This document shows, piece by piece, positions 46,222 through 54,106 of a stretch of DNA of 64,000 nt (positions are counted from its first letter, which is position 1; every line of letters starts with the position of its first letter). The stretch covers positions 147,428-211,427 of the forward strand of contig NZ_QLSX01000008.1 of NCBI RefSeq assembly GCF_003268885.1, in the 5' to 3' direction. This DNA is from Onishia taeanensis (lineage in GTDB: Bacteria; Pseudomonadota; Gammaproteobacteria; Pseudomonadales; Halomonadaceae). The position numbers and the translations under genes were made by a program. Under the pieces are notes generated by a model. That model saw nothing but the letters and a program-made list of their open reading frames with translations. It was not told the origin of the DNA and did not search any database.

Positions 46222-47982
46222 ATGACCATGCCGGATGTAGGGGAAGATGTTCCACCAGGGCCCAAGGGAATGCTGCGCTTCCTGGGACTGGTGGCGCTGG
46301 GCGCGCTGATCGGCGGCCTGGCGGCACTCGCCGCGGTGGGGTTCGTGGCGGCCGTGCTGTGGCTCAACGACCTACTGCTGGTCTCACCCCGGGGACGCAT
46401 GATGTTCGCCCACCCCGAGGCGCTGGCGATCGCCACCGTGCTGGTACCGACCCTGGGCGGGCTGGTAGTTGGCCTGCTGCACCGCGCCACCCCCGAGCGC
46501 CGCCCTCACACACCTGCCGACGTCATCGCCGCCGTGCAGACTCGCCGCGGCCGACTGCCGGTGCGGGCCGGGGTGCTCTCGGCGCTGAGCGGCCTGGTCT
46601 CCCTGGGCGCTGGCGCCTCGGTGGGGCAGTACGGTCCCCTGGTGCATCTGGGGGCGAGCCTGGGGTCCTGGGGGGCACGGTTACTCAGGCTGGACCGCTC
46701 CGACGACAACATCACCATCGCCTGCGGCGTGGCGGCGGCCATCGCCACGGCCTTCAACGCGCCCCTGGCCGGCATCGTCTTCGCCCATGAGGTGGTGCTG
46801 CGCCACTACGCCCTGCGCGCCTTCGCCCCGGTGGCGGCCGCGGCCATCGTTGGACACGTCATCGCCACCAATGTGCTCTCCCGCGGCGCCCTCTTCCATG
46901 TCGCCGATACCGTGCTGCCCCGCCCCTGGGAATTCGCCGTATTCGTGCTCATCGGCGGCCTGGGCGCCCTGGTGGCAGGTGCCTACATGCGCTCGATCCT
47001 CGGCGTCGGTCGGCTGGCCGAACACCTGCCCTTCTCTCCCTCTCTGCGACCTGCGATTGCCGGGGCCCTGCTCGGCGTGACCGCCCTGTGGGTGCCAGAC
47101 ATCCTGGGCATGGGCCAGGAGACGCTGCGCTTCGCCACCATCGCCGGGGCCTTCGGCGGCCTGGAACTGCTGGTAGTGCTGGGCCTCAAGCTGGCTGCCA
47201 CGGCGTTGTGCCTGGGCATGGGCTTTGGCGGCGGGGTGTTCAGCCCGGCGCTGGTGATCGGCACGCTGTTCGGGGCCCTGTGCGGCACCCTGGTCGGCGG
47301 CCTCGGCGGCGCCCAGGACACCTTCGTCTTCTATGCCATCTGCGGCATGGTGGCGGTGACCGCGCCAGTGATCGGCGCCCCCCTGACCAGCCTGCTGATC
47401 GTCTTCGAGCTCACCGGCAACTACGCGCTAACCACCGCGGCCCTGGCAAGCGTGACCCTCGCCAGCCCCATCGCAGCCCAGCTGTTCGGTCGTTCGCTGT
47501 TCGACATCCAGCTGGCGAAGCGGGGCCTGGACCTCTCCGCTGGTCGCAGCCGCGCCGTGCTGCAGGATGCCCGGCTCCACGACCTGCTGAGTCACGACTG
47601 CGTGACCCTGCCTCCGGATCAGTGCGTCAGCGAGGCAGTGACCCGGTTGAGCCGCTCCGGCCACGGCGAGGCCCACCTGGTCGACGCTCAGGGCCGCTAC
47701 CGGAGCAGCGTGACCCTAGCCGACCTGGAGGCCATGCGGGAGGACGGCGACGGCCAGCGCCCGGTGGAGGAATGCCCCAGCACGCCGCGCCCCGTGCTGG
47801 GGCCCCAGGCCTCGGTCTGGGAGGCGATGCGCCATCTCCAGGAGGTCACCGGAGAGGCCATCGCCGTGGTGGACGAGGCCGCGGACGGTGTCTTCCTGGG
47901 CGTGGTCTACGAGACCAGCATCGCCCGGGCCTTCCTGCAGCACAGCGATGCGCTGCGCCGAGAAGAATATGGTGCGGGCTGA
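46222..47982 (+). CDS. ClC-family chloride channel/transporter with CBS domains
   Basis: A 586-residue protein: about 11 hydrophobic helices in residues 20-430, then two CBS-like segments (about 445-580). Family landmarks are GLVSLGAGASVGQYGPLVHL, NAPLAGIVFAHEVVL, and GMGFGGGVFSPALVIGTLFG with the G-x-F-x-P selectivity motif. The gating glutamate of the G-x-E-G-P motif is replaced by Tyr137 (GQYGP), and the Ser of the GSGIP motif is absent, so proton-coupled exchange is unlikely to work as in E. coli ClC. No good ribosome site precedes either ATG (46222 or 46228). GC content is above that of neighbours, and it sits inside a block bounded by direct repeats. Confidence 0.88.
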   Translation: MTMPDVGEDVPPGPKGMLRFLGLVALGALIGGLAALAAVGFVAAVLWLNDLLLVSPRGRMMFAHPEALAIATVLVPTLGGLVVGLLHRATPERRPHTPADVIAAVQTRRGRLPVRAGVLSALSGLVSLGAGASVGQYGPLVHLGASLGSWGARLLRLDRSDDNITIACGVAAAIATAFNAPLAGIVFAHEVVLRHYALRAFAPVAAAAIVGHVIATNVLSRGALFHVADTVLPRPWEFAVFVLIGGLGALVAGAYMRSILGVGRLAEHLPFSPSLRPAIAGALLGVTALWVPDILGMGQETLRFATIAGAFGGLELLVVLGLKLAATALCLGMGFGGGVFSPALVIGTLFGALCGTLVGGLGGAQDTFVFYAICGMVAVTAPVIGAPLTSLLIVFELTGNYALTTAALASVTLASPIAAQLFGRSLFDIQLAKRGLDLSAGRSRAVLQDARLHDLLSHDCVTLPPDQCVSEAVTRLSRSGHGEAHLVDAQGRYRSSVTLADLEAMREDGDGQRPVEECPSTPRPVLGPQASVWEAMRHLQEVTGEAIAVVDEAADGVFLGVVYETSIARAFLQHSDALRREEYGAG

Positions 47983-49087
47983 GCGCAGGCGGGGAGCCCC
48001 CGTCCTGGCGTGGGTCATGGCCCTGGTCCTGGCAATGGGCATGGCGCTGTGCAGGCCTCTGCCGGCCGCCGCTTCGCCGGCCGCCCTGACGGTGCTGAGC
48101 TGGGGCGGTGCCTACGAACGGGCCCAGCAGCGCGCCCTGTTCGAGCCCTTCACCGAGACCACCGGTATCCCCGTGCGCGTGGCCCGCTACAACGGCGGCC
48201 TCGCGGCCCTCCGCCGTGCCGTGGCCGAGCAGGACGTACCCTGGGACCTGATCGACATGACACGCAGCGAGGCCATGGCCGCCTGCGCGGATGGCCTGCT
48301 CGAACCGCTGTTGCCCTCGCTGGTGGCCCCGGCACCCGATGGCACCCCGCCCGCCGAGGACTTCCTCCCCGGCTCCTTCGACCACTGCGCGATCACCCAC
48401 TCGGTGTTCGCCACCGTGGTGGCCTATCGCCGCGACGCCTTCCCGGGACGCCGCCCCACCTCCATCGCCGACCTCTTCGACCAGCGCCGCTTCCCCGGGC
48501 CACGCGCCCTGCAACGTACCCCGGCGGCCAACCTGGAGTGGGCCCTGCTCGCCTACGGCGTCCCCCGGGAGGAACTCTACCGGCTGCTCAGCACCCGGCG
48601 CGGCCTGGACCTCGCCCTGGCGCGCCTGGCCGGCCTGGAGGACCTGCGCTGGTGGCAGGCCGGCGACACGCCGCCGCGGTTGCTGGCCGAGGGAGAGGTG
48701 GTCATGGCCTCGGGCTACAACGGACGCTTCTTCGACGCCATGGTCAACCGAGGCCTGCCCATCGAGATCCTCTGGGACGGCCAGTTCCAGGAGCACGAGA
48801 CCTGGACGATCCCCCGCCACGCTCCCCACCCCGAGGCGGCCCGCCGCTTCCTGCGCTTCGCCACCGCCACCGAGCGCCAGGCGGAGCTGGCCCGGCACAT
48901 TCCCTACGGCCCGTCCCGGCAGTCGGCGGCACGTCTGGTGTCCACCCACCACGACACCGGCATCGACATGCGCTTGCACATTCCCACCCATCCCCTGAAT
49001 GCCGAGCGCGCGGTGACCCGCGACGATGACTGGTATGCCCGGACCCGGGAGCGGGTCGGCGAGTACTTTCATGAGTACTTTCGTTAG
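47969..49087 (+). CDS. Periplasmic spermidine/putrescine-type ABC substrate-binding protein (orphan)
   Basis: A 372-residue binding protein with a twin-basic start and Sec signal (WVMALVLAMGMALCRPLPAAA, cut near residue 36). The mature part opens LTVLSWGGAYERAQQRALFE, the opening of PotD-like proteins, and includes VPWDLIDMTRSEA and LLAEGEVVMASGYNGR. It overlaps the ClC stop by 14 bp. No permease or ATPase genes follow, so it cannot form a transporter by itself. A 12-bp tandem repeat brings a stop codon after EYFR; past it the same frame continues (YFRAALFDTPNEASGASAEP to a TGA at 49207), so the original C-terminus was probably longer by about 30 residues. Confidence 0.85.
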   Translation: MVRAERRRGAPVLAWVMALVLAMGMALCRPLPAAASPAALTVLSWGGAYERAQQRALFEPFTETTGIPVRVARYNGGLAALRRAVAEQDVPWDLIDMTRSEAMAACADGLLEPLLPSLVAPAPDGTPPAEDFLPGSFDHCAITHSVFATVVAYRRDAFPGRRPTSIADLFDQRRFPGPRALQRTPAANLEWALLAYGVPREELYRLLSTRRGLDLALARLAGLEDLRWWQAGDTPPRLLAEGEVVMASGYNGRFFDAMVNRGLPIEILWDGQFQEHETWTIPRHAPHPEAARRFLRFATATERQAELARHIPYGPSRQSAARLVSTHHDTGIDMRLHIPTHPLNAERAVTRDDDWYARTRERVGEYFHEYFR

Positions 49088-49121
49088 TACTTTCGTTAGT
49101 ACTTTCGTTAGTACTTCCGCG
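49062..49121 (+). repeat. Five 12-bp tandem repeats carrying stop codons at the end of the binding-protein gene
   Basis: Units AGTACTTTCATG, three AGTACTTTCGTT, and AGTACTTCCGCG. In the gene's frame each middle unit reads YFR-stop, so the expansion created three in-frame TAG codons. Confidence 0.95.
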
Positions 49122-49236
49122 CGGCCCTGTTCGACACGCCCAACGAGGCATCCGGCGCCAGCGCCGAGCCCCCTGCGGGCGGCGAGACGCTCAGCCCGGG
49201 TTCCTGAGAGACCAAGCACGACCTCGGCCTGGGTCG

Positions 49237-49366
49237 GATGCCCTCTGCGCCACATTCACGGCTGAAGCTGGGACCGTTTTTGAGACCGAATCTCACTTCA
49301 TCTTGAAGCCGCGCTCTATCAGGAAGTCGCGCATGTGCGGGCGCAGCTTGGTATCGAACAGTGGGG
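49237..49366. repeat. Right copy of imperfect direct repeat flanking the ClC/SBP block
   Basis: Begins with a degenerate copy of the ygjV 3' end (reading LRHIHG-stop, against LRYIHG in the intact gene), then spacer, then the 3' end of intact nfsA. Matches 45983-46146. Confidence 0.8.
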
Positions 49367-50024
49367 TGAGGTTCTTGGACCAGTTGGTGTCCTTGGTGCC
49401 GCCGCTGCGCTCGCTGTAATAGCGCTGCATGGTGTCGTCGAAGGCCGCCACCTGCTCATGATCCTCGTCGTAGTAGTCTTCCTTGAGAATCGCCTCTACC
49501 GGCAGCCGCGGCTTGATGTCCGGGGTCTGGGCCGGGTAGCCGAGGCACATGCCGAACACCGGATAGACGTGTTCGGGCAGCCCCAGCAGATCGCTGACGG
49601 CCTGGGGATCGTTGCGGATACCCCCGATATAGCAGATGCCCAGCCCTTCGGATTCGGCGGCGACCGCCACGTTCTGCGCCATCAGGGCGGTGTCGACGCT
49701 GGCCACCAGCAGTTGCTCGGTCATGCCGCGCACGACATTGGCACCGGTGCTCTCGGAAGCCTCGGTGGGGCGTTTCATATCGGCGCAGAACACCAGGAAG
49801 TCAGAGGCGTCGGCCACATAGGCCTGTCCGCCGGCTAATTCGGCAATTTTTTTGCGGTTAGCCGGGTTCTTCACGTGGATGACGCTATACGCCTGAACGT
49901 GACTGGAGGTGGCGGCACTCTGGCCGGCACGGATCAGCTCCAGCAGCAGCTCGTGGGAAATCTTCTGCTCGGTGAACTTGCGGATCGACCGATGGGATTT
50001 CAGCAACTCGATGGTGGGGTTCAT
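49293..50024 (-). CDS. nfsA: Oxygen-insensitive NADPH nitroreductase NfsA
   Basis: A 243-residue flavoprotein that reduces nitroaromatics and quinones by two-electron steps. Family blocks: HRSIRKFTEQ near residue 11 (FMN phosphate contact), ATSSHVQAYSVIHV, AQNVAVAAESEGLGICYIGG, and GLPEHVYPVFGMCLGYP. The C-terminal third has the SERSGGTKDTNW stretch typical of NfsA. The ATG at 50024 has GAGG upstream. A fragment of a second copy of its 3' end lies at 46074. Confidence 0.92.
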   Translation of the reverse strand: MNPTIELLKSHRSIRKFTEQKISHELLLELIRAGQSAATSSHVQAYSVIHVKNPANRKKIAELAGGQAYVADASDFLVFCADMKRPTEASESTGANVVRGMTEQLLVASVDTALMAQNVAVAAESEGLGICYIGGIRNDPQAVSDLLGLPEHVYPVFGMCLGYPAQTPDIKPRLPVEAILKEDYYDEDHEQVAAFDDTMQRYYSERSGGTKDTNWSKNLTPLFDTKLRPHMRDFLIERGFKMK

Positions 50025-50200
50025 GAGACCTCGCGGAATGCAGTAGGGTAACAGGCCAAGATACCTAGCCTGCTTATTATCTTCCACCCTGAATGTCAGC
50101 ACCGGACCTCGACTCGACGCAGGGTGAAGCGCCAACGCGACTTCTGGGTACGGCTCCTATAGTGACTGAAGACATCCCTTCATTCACAGGAGTGAGCGCC

Positions 50201-51727
50201 ATGAGCACCGACAAGTCCCCGAGTGGCCCGGACCTGGCCGACGGCATCCCATTGAGCGAGCTGGCCGAGGGCGAGATGCTCACTGGCCATGTCGGCGAGG
50301 ATGCCGTGCTGCTGGCTCGCAGCGGCGGCGACTTCCATGCCGTCGGCGCCCACTGCACCCACTATGGCGCGCCGCTCGGCGATGGGCTGATCGTCGATGA
50401 CAGCGTGCGCTGCCCCTGGCATCACGCCTGCTTCAGCCTGCGCAGCGGTGAGGCCCTGGCCGCGCCGGCTCTGGACGGCCTAGCCTGCTGGAAGACGGAG
50501 GTGGTCGGCGACCGGGTCCACGTGCGCGAGCGCGCCGACCCTGCGCCCGCGCGCCGTCCGGCCCGGTCGCCCTCCTCGGTGGTGATCGTGGGCGGTGGAG
50601 CGGCCGGCGAGGCTGCCGCGGAGATGCTGCGCCGCGAGGGCTACACGGGGCCGGTGACGATCTTGAGCGAGGAGGCGGCCCCGCCTTGCGACCGGCCAAA
50701 CCTCTCCAAGGACTACCTGGCCGGCACGGCGAAGGCCGCCTGGATTCCGCTGCGTGGCGATGACTTCTATGCACGCCACGATATCACCCTGCGGCTCGCC
50801 ACCGCGGTGGCGGTGATCGAGCCCAAGGCCGCGCGACTGCGTCTCGCCGATGGCGAGGTGCTCGGCTACGGGGCGCTTTTGCTCGCGACCGGCGCCGAGC
50901 CGGTGCGCCTGGCGGTGCCGGGCGCCGAACTGCCCCACGTGCATACCCTGCGCAGCCAGACCGACAGCGAGGCGCTGATCGCCGCCGTCGAGGCCGGTGC
51001 CCGTCACGCCGTGGTGATCGGCGCCAGCTTCATCGGCCTCGAGGTGGCGGCATCGCTGCGCCAGCGTGGGCTCGAGGTGCGGGTGGTCGCCCCCGAGGCA
51101 CACCCGCTTGAGCGAGTCCTCGGCGAGAAGCTCAGTGACTTTATCCGCGGGCTGCACGAATCGAAGGGCGTGATCTTCCACCTGGAAGAGCGCGTGGCGA
51201 GCATCAGCGCCGATATGGTGGAACTCGAAGGCGGCGAGCGCCTCGACGCCGATCTGGTGGTGGCCGGCATCGGCGTGCTCCCGCGCACCGCACTGGCCGA
51301 GGCCGCGGGCCTTAAGGTGGACAATGGCGTCTGGGTAAGCGACACCCTGGAAACCAGCGTGTCCGGCATCTATGCCGCCGGCGACATCGCCTGCGGGCCG
51401 GATCCGCTGAGCGGTGAGCGCGTGCGCATCGAGCACTGGACGGTGGCCCAGCGCCAGGGGCAGCGCGCCGCTCGCAATATCCTCGGCGCCGAGGATACCC
51501 GGGCCGCCGTGCCCTTCTTCTGGAGCCAGCACTACGACATCGGCATCAACTACGTGGGCCATGCCACGCACTGGGATCGCATCGAGACCGACGGCGCCCC
51601 GGCTGCCCACGACTTCACTGCGCGCTTCATCGCCGGCGGCCACGCTCTGGCGGTGGCGACAATCTTCCGGGATAGGGAGAGCCTAGAGGCCGAGGCCAAG
51701 ATGGAGGCCCGTATCCGCTCACGCTAG
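50201..51727 (+). CDS. Rieske-FAD pyridine nucleotide-disulfide oxidoreductase (AIFM3/ferredoxin reductase-like)
   Basis: A 508-residue fusion. The N-terminal Rieske [2Fe-2S] domain has CTHYGAPLG (Cys52, His54) and CPWHHACF (Cys71, His74). It is followed by an FAD/NAD(P) reductase with dinucleotide-binding VVIVGGGAAGEAAAEMLRR near 125, CDRPNLSKDYL, VVIGASFIGLEVAASLR for NAD(P), and the FAD-binding SGIYAAGDIA. The C-terminal reductase dimer-type domain follows. Such proteins reduce an oxygenase or act in redox sensing. AGGAG lies 9 bp upstream of the ATG at 50201. It is divergent from nfsA, which may suggest a shared redox-linked control region. Confidence 0.9.
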   Translation: MSTDKSPSGPDLADGIPLSELAEGEMLTGHVGEDAVLLARSGGDFHAVGAHCTHYGAPLGDGLIVDDSVRCPWHHACFSLRSGEALAAPALDGLACWKTEVVGDRVHVRERADPAPARRPARSPSSVVIVGGGAAGEAAAEMLRREGYTGPVTILSEEAAPPCDRPNLSKDYLAGTAKAAWIPLRGDDFYARHDITLRLATAVAVIEPKAARLRLADGEVLGYGALLLATGAEPVRLAVPGAELPHVHTLRSQTDSEALIAAVEAGARHAVVIGASFIGLEVAASLRQRGLEVRVVAPEAHPLERVLGEKLSDFIRGLHESKGVIFHLEERVASISADMVELEGGERLDADLVVAGIGVLPRTALAEAAGLKVDNGVWVSDTLETSVSGIYAAGDIACGPDPLSGERVRIEHWTVAQRQGQRAARNILGAEDTRAAVPFFWSQHYDIGINYVGHATHWDRIETDGAPAAHDFTARFIAGGHALAVATIFRDRESLEAEAKMEARIRSR

Positions 51728-51825
51728 GCGCGGCCTGTGGTGCACGCCTGCCGGAAGGCGACGGCATCGCCCCGCCGGGCGACGCAGGGACGGGCATGCC
51801 GGGTCGAGTGATACCAAGCGGACGG

Positions 51826-52458
51826 CTAGCGCAGCACCGCGGCAATCTCGCGCTCGCCGTCGAGCAAGTAGAACTCGCGGTCGGTGAGGTCATCTGCCTT
51901 AACCAGATGCGCCAGCGCATGGGCGACGTTGGCGCGAGAGACGGTATTCACGCCGCCGGTTTCCTCGAGCGAGGTAGCGACGCGCTCGCTGGCGGGCTCG
52001 TCGGTCAACCGCCCGGGCTTGAGGATCAGGTAAGGCACACCTGAGCTGCGCAGATACGCATCGGCGGCGAACTTGGCGGCCATGTAGGGGCGCAGTTTCT
52101 CGGGGGCTTCCTGCGGATTTTCGGCGCGCAGGGCGCTGACCATCAAGAAGCGCTTGATGCCGAGTTCGCGGCTGGCATCCACAGCGCGGGTGCCGGCGTA
52201 CAAGTCGATCAGCAGCGTCTTGTCGGGCCCGGTATGGGGTCCGGAACCGGCGGTGAAGAGCACCTGATCGCAGCCTTCGAAGGCATGGCGGAAGTCGCCT
52301 TCGAGATCGGCGATCACGGTGTCGATGCCCTGCTCGGCGAACCAGGCGCGCTGGTCTTCATTTCGGATCATGGCCTTGATGGGCAGGCCGGCCTTGGCGG
52401 CAATCGCGCAGAACTGATGGCCGATCTGGCCGTTGGCACCGATCACTAAGGTGGTCAT
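51826..52458 (-). CDS. NAD(P)-binding atypical short-chain dehydrogenase (YwnB-like)
   Basis: A 210-residue Rossmann-fold protein with VIGANGQIG at the N-terminus (G-x-x-G-x-x-G) and the atypical-SDR blocks DQVLFTAGSG and KRFLMVSALRAENPQ. The Y-x-x-x-K pair is in YMAAKFAAD, followed by YLILKPGRLTDEP. Members act as NADPH-dependent oxidoreductases or sugar-epimerase-like enzymes with unknown substrates. GGGAGACGAGC precedes the ATG. Confidence 0.9.
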   Translation of the reverse strand: MTTLVIGANGQIGHQFCAIAAKAGLPIKAMIRNEDQRAWFAEQGIDTVIADLEGDFRHAFEGCDQVLFTAGSGPHTGPDKTLLIDLYAGTRAVDASRELGIKRFLMVSALRAENPQEAPEKLRPYMAAKFAADAYLRSSGVPYLILKPGRLTDEPASERVATSLEETGGVNTVSRANVAHALAHLVKADDLTDREFYLLDGEREIAAVLR

Positions 52459-52680
52459 GCTCGTCTCCCTGTCGGTTCGTGTTGCTCGCTAGGTCCCTGA
52501 TATTGGGTTCCTGCCATTAGGTTCCTAATATTCGTTACCACCAGCATTCTTAACATGCTGGCGCTTGCTGGCAACAGGCCGACAAGGCGCAAACGAGGCT
52601 GGAGCGAAGACGCCCGCTGACGTAAGCTCGCCGCCCTCATAGATGCCACAAACCATCGCTCCCTTTTCAAGGAGAAAGCC

Positions 52681-52896
52681 GTGAACCCCGAAGATCTGGA
52701 ACGCCTGGTGACCCTGAAGATGCCGTTCGGCAAGCACCAGGGCACGCTGATCGCGGACCTGCCCGGCGGCTACCTCAACTGGTTTGCCCGGGAGGGTTTT
52801 CCTAATGGCGAGATCGGTCGGCTACTACAGCTGATGCAAGAGATCGACCACAACGGCCTCAGCGGGCTGCTCGATCCGCTGCGTCGCCGTGGCTAA
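52681..52896 (+). CDS. DUF3820 family protein
   Basis: A 71-residue protein with the full DUF3820 pattern: MPFGKHQGTLIADLPGGYLN then WFAREGFPNGEIGRLL. It starts with GTG at 52681, supported by AAGGAG 9 bp upstream. The family is small and often annotated as a putative quorum-sensing-regulated virulence factor; no activity is established. Confidence 0.88.
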   Translation: MNPEDLERLVTLKMPFGKHQGTLIADLPGGYLNWFAREGFPNGEIGRLLQLMQEIDHNGLSGLLDPLRRRG

Positions 52897-52933
52897 CGCT
52901 ATATAAAGGCGGCCTCGAGCGCTTCTTTGCTTA

Positions 52934-53242
52934 TCACTCTGGCATTACGACCCAATCGGGTTCTTCGAACTCGCCGATAACGCGAACCTCACAGCAAGGG
53001 GCCGCGCTCTTGATAATGGCGTCGATGGCTGGCGGATGCTCGGCTTCCATGGCGTCGCGACTGGCCTTGCTGTCCCAGTGGGCGATGGCGATCAGGGTGT
53101 CGGGATCGCCGATCTTGCGATGTAACTCGGTGCCGCGGGCGCCGAGCGCCTGTTGGATCAGTTCGCTGGCCCGCACCCAGGCTTCGGCATACTCCTCGGC
53201 GGTATAGCCGTCCTTGATACGCACTTCGAAGAGATACTTCAT
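52934..53242 (-). CDS. Small ferredoxin-fold (antibiotic-biosynthesis-monooxygenase-like) protein
   Basis: A 102-residue protein of the dimeric alpha/beta-barrel type: beta strand KYLFEVRIKDG, helix EEYAEAWVRASELIQQ, strand TLIAIAHWDSKASRDAMEAE. The His-Trp-Asp in IAHWDSK is common in ABM and EthD-like proteins. Possibly a small oxidoreductase or detoxifying protein; specific role unknown. Confidence 0.65.
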   Translation of the reverse strand: MKYLFEVRIKDGYTAEEYAEAWVRASELIQQALGARGTELHRKIGDPDTLIAIAHWDSKASRDAMEAEHPPAIDAIIKSAAPCCEVRVIGEFEEPDWVVMPE

Positions 53243-53385
53243 GCGGGTCTCCTGTCGATCGGCCCCTAATTGACCTTTGTCATCCCTTCCACGGCAGGTT
53301 AGTCAGGCCGGCCAACCCCGGACCTCAGCCCGGGTGGCCTCAAGAATGTGAATTCGCCCTCGCGGCTGAACGGAGGGTGCAGCGG

Positions 53386-53850
53386 CTATTCGAAGCTTGC
53401 GCAAACCGGGGACTGCGCGGAGGGGTCGTGGCTTTCGACATGTGTCGTTGCCATATCTCCGGCCTCGATAGGGATATGCCACTGGTGGTCATTCTGCATG
53501 CCGTCGCAGGTGCCGACGCTGCCGCCACCGAAGTTGGAATCGATCCAGTAGTCGACCGCATAGCTACCACCGGCCTGCAGCGCACCGGGGAAGGTAAACG
53601 AGAAGGCCGGGTCGCCGTCGGCGGAAACGGTGTCAGACTGCACGGCAAGCACCTCGCCCGAGGCAGTATCCACTAGGGCGGCCTTAATCGCCTGACCACC
53701 GTGTGGGCCGCCGAAGCTGGCGTCTCCCTGGAAGGTAAGATCCTGCCCATCGGCCGCCAGCGCTGTAGTGCTAAGCAAGGCGGTGGAAATGACAGCCGTG
53801 GCGATCAGCCATGAAGTGACTGACCTCAACGTGAAGTGATTCCTGTCCAT
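53386..53850 (-). CDS. Secreted protein of unknown function
   Basis: A 154-residue protein with a signal peptide (LIATAVISTALLSTTALA, cut near residue 32). The mature part is beta-rich, with FQGDASFGGPHGGQAIKAAL, SFTFPGALQAGGSYAVDYWI and two cysteines (GTCDGMQND and the SPVCASFE end) likely to form a disulfide. The HxH-rich segment NDHQWHIPIE could bind metal. GGGAGG precedes the ATG. I do not recognise the family; it is probably periplasmic. Confidence 0.7.
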   Translation of the reverse strand: MDRNHFTLRSVTSWLIATAVISTALLSTTALAADGQDLTFQGDASFGGPHGGQAIKAALVDTASGEVLAVQSDTVSADGDPAFSFTFPGALQAGGSYAVDYWIDSNFGGGSVGTCDGMQNDHQWHIPIEAGDMATTHVESHDPSAQSPVCASFE

Positions 53851-54106
53851 GATGCGAAACCTCCCGAAGCATGACGAAGAGGCCCGAACGGGCCTTAACA
53901 CAGCATAGTGGCTTGCCCGGCCTGTTGCCGACAAAGACAGCCTGGAAGGCTCCAACTCAGTTGATCGTTCAGGCCAGGCGCTCAGCTAAGGAGTCCAGGA
54001 AAATCACCCCAAAAAGTCTTGCATCGCGTGACATTCTCAGCATTTCTGACCATATTAGCCTGCGATGTGCCTCGTCATCGCTCTCTCATTGCAAGGAAAT
54101 GCAGTC

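Noticed and set aside
49062..49121. CRISPR-like or origin-like iterons (12-bp repeats)
   Set aside because: Contiguous short units at the end of a coding frame, with no spacers, no DnaA boxes and no replication gene nearby.
47846..49255. A 469-codon minus-strand frame opposite the ClC end and binding-protein gene
   Set aside because: It includes repeated KVLT units from the 12-bp repeat, but no domain is visible; the plus-strand genes have clear family motifs and a signal peptide.
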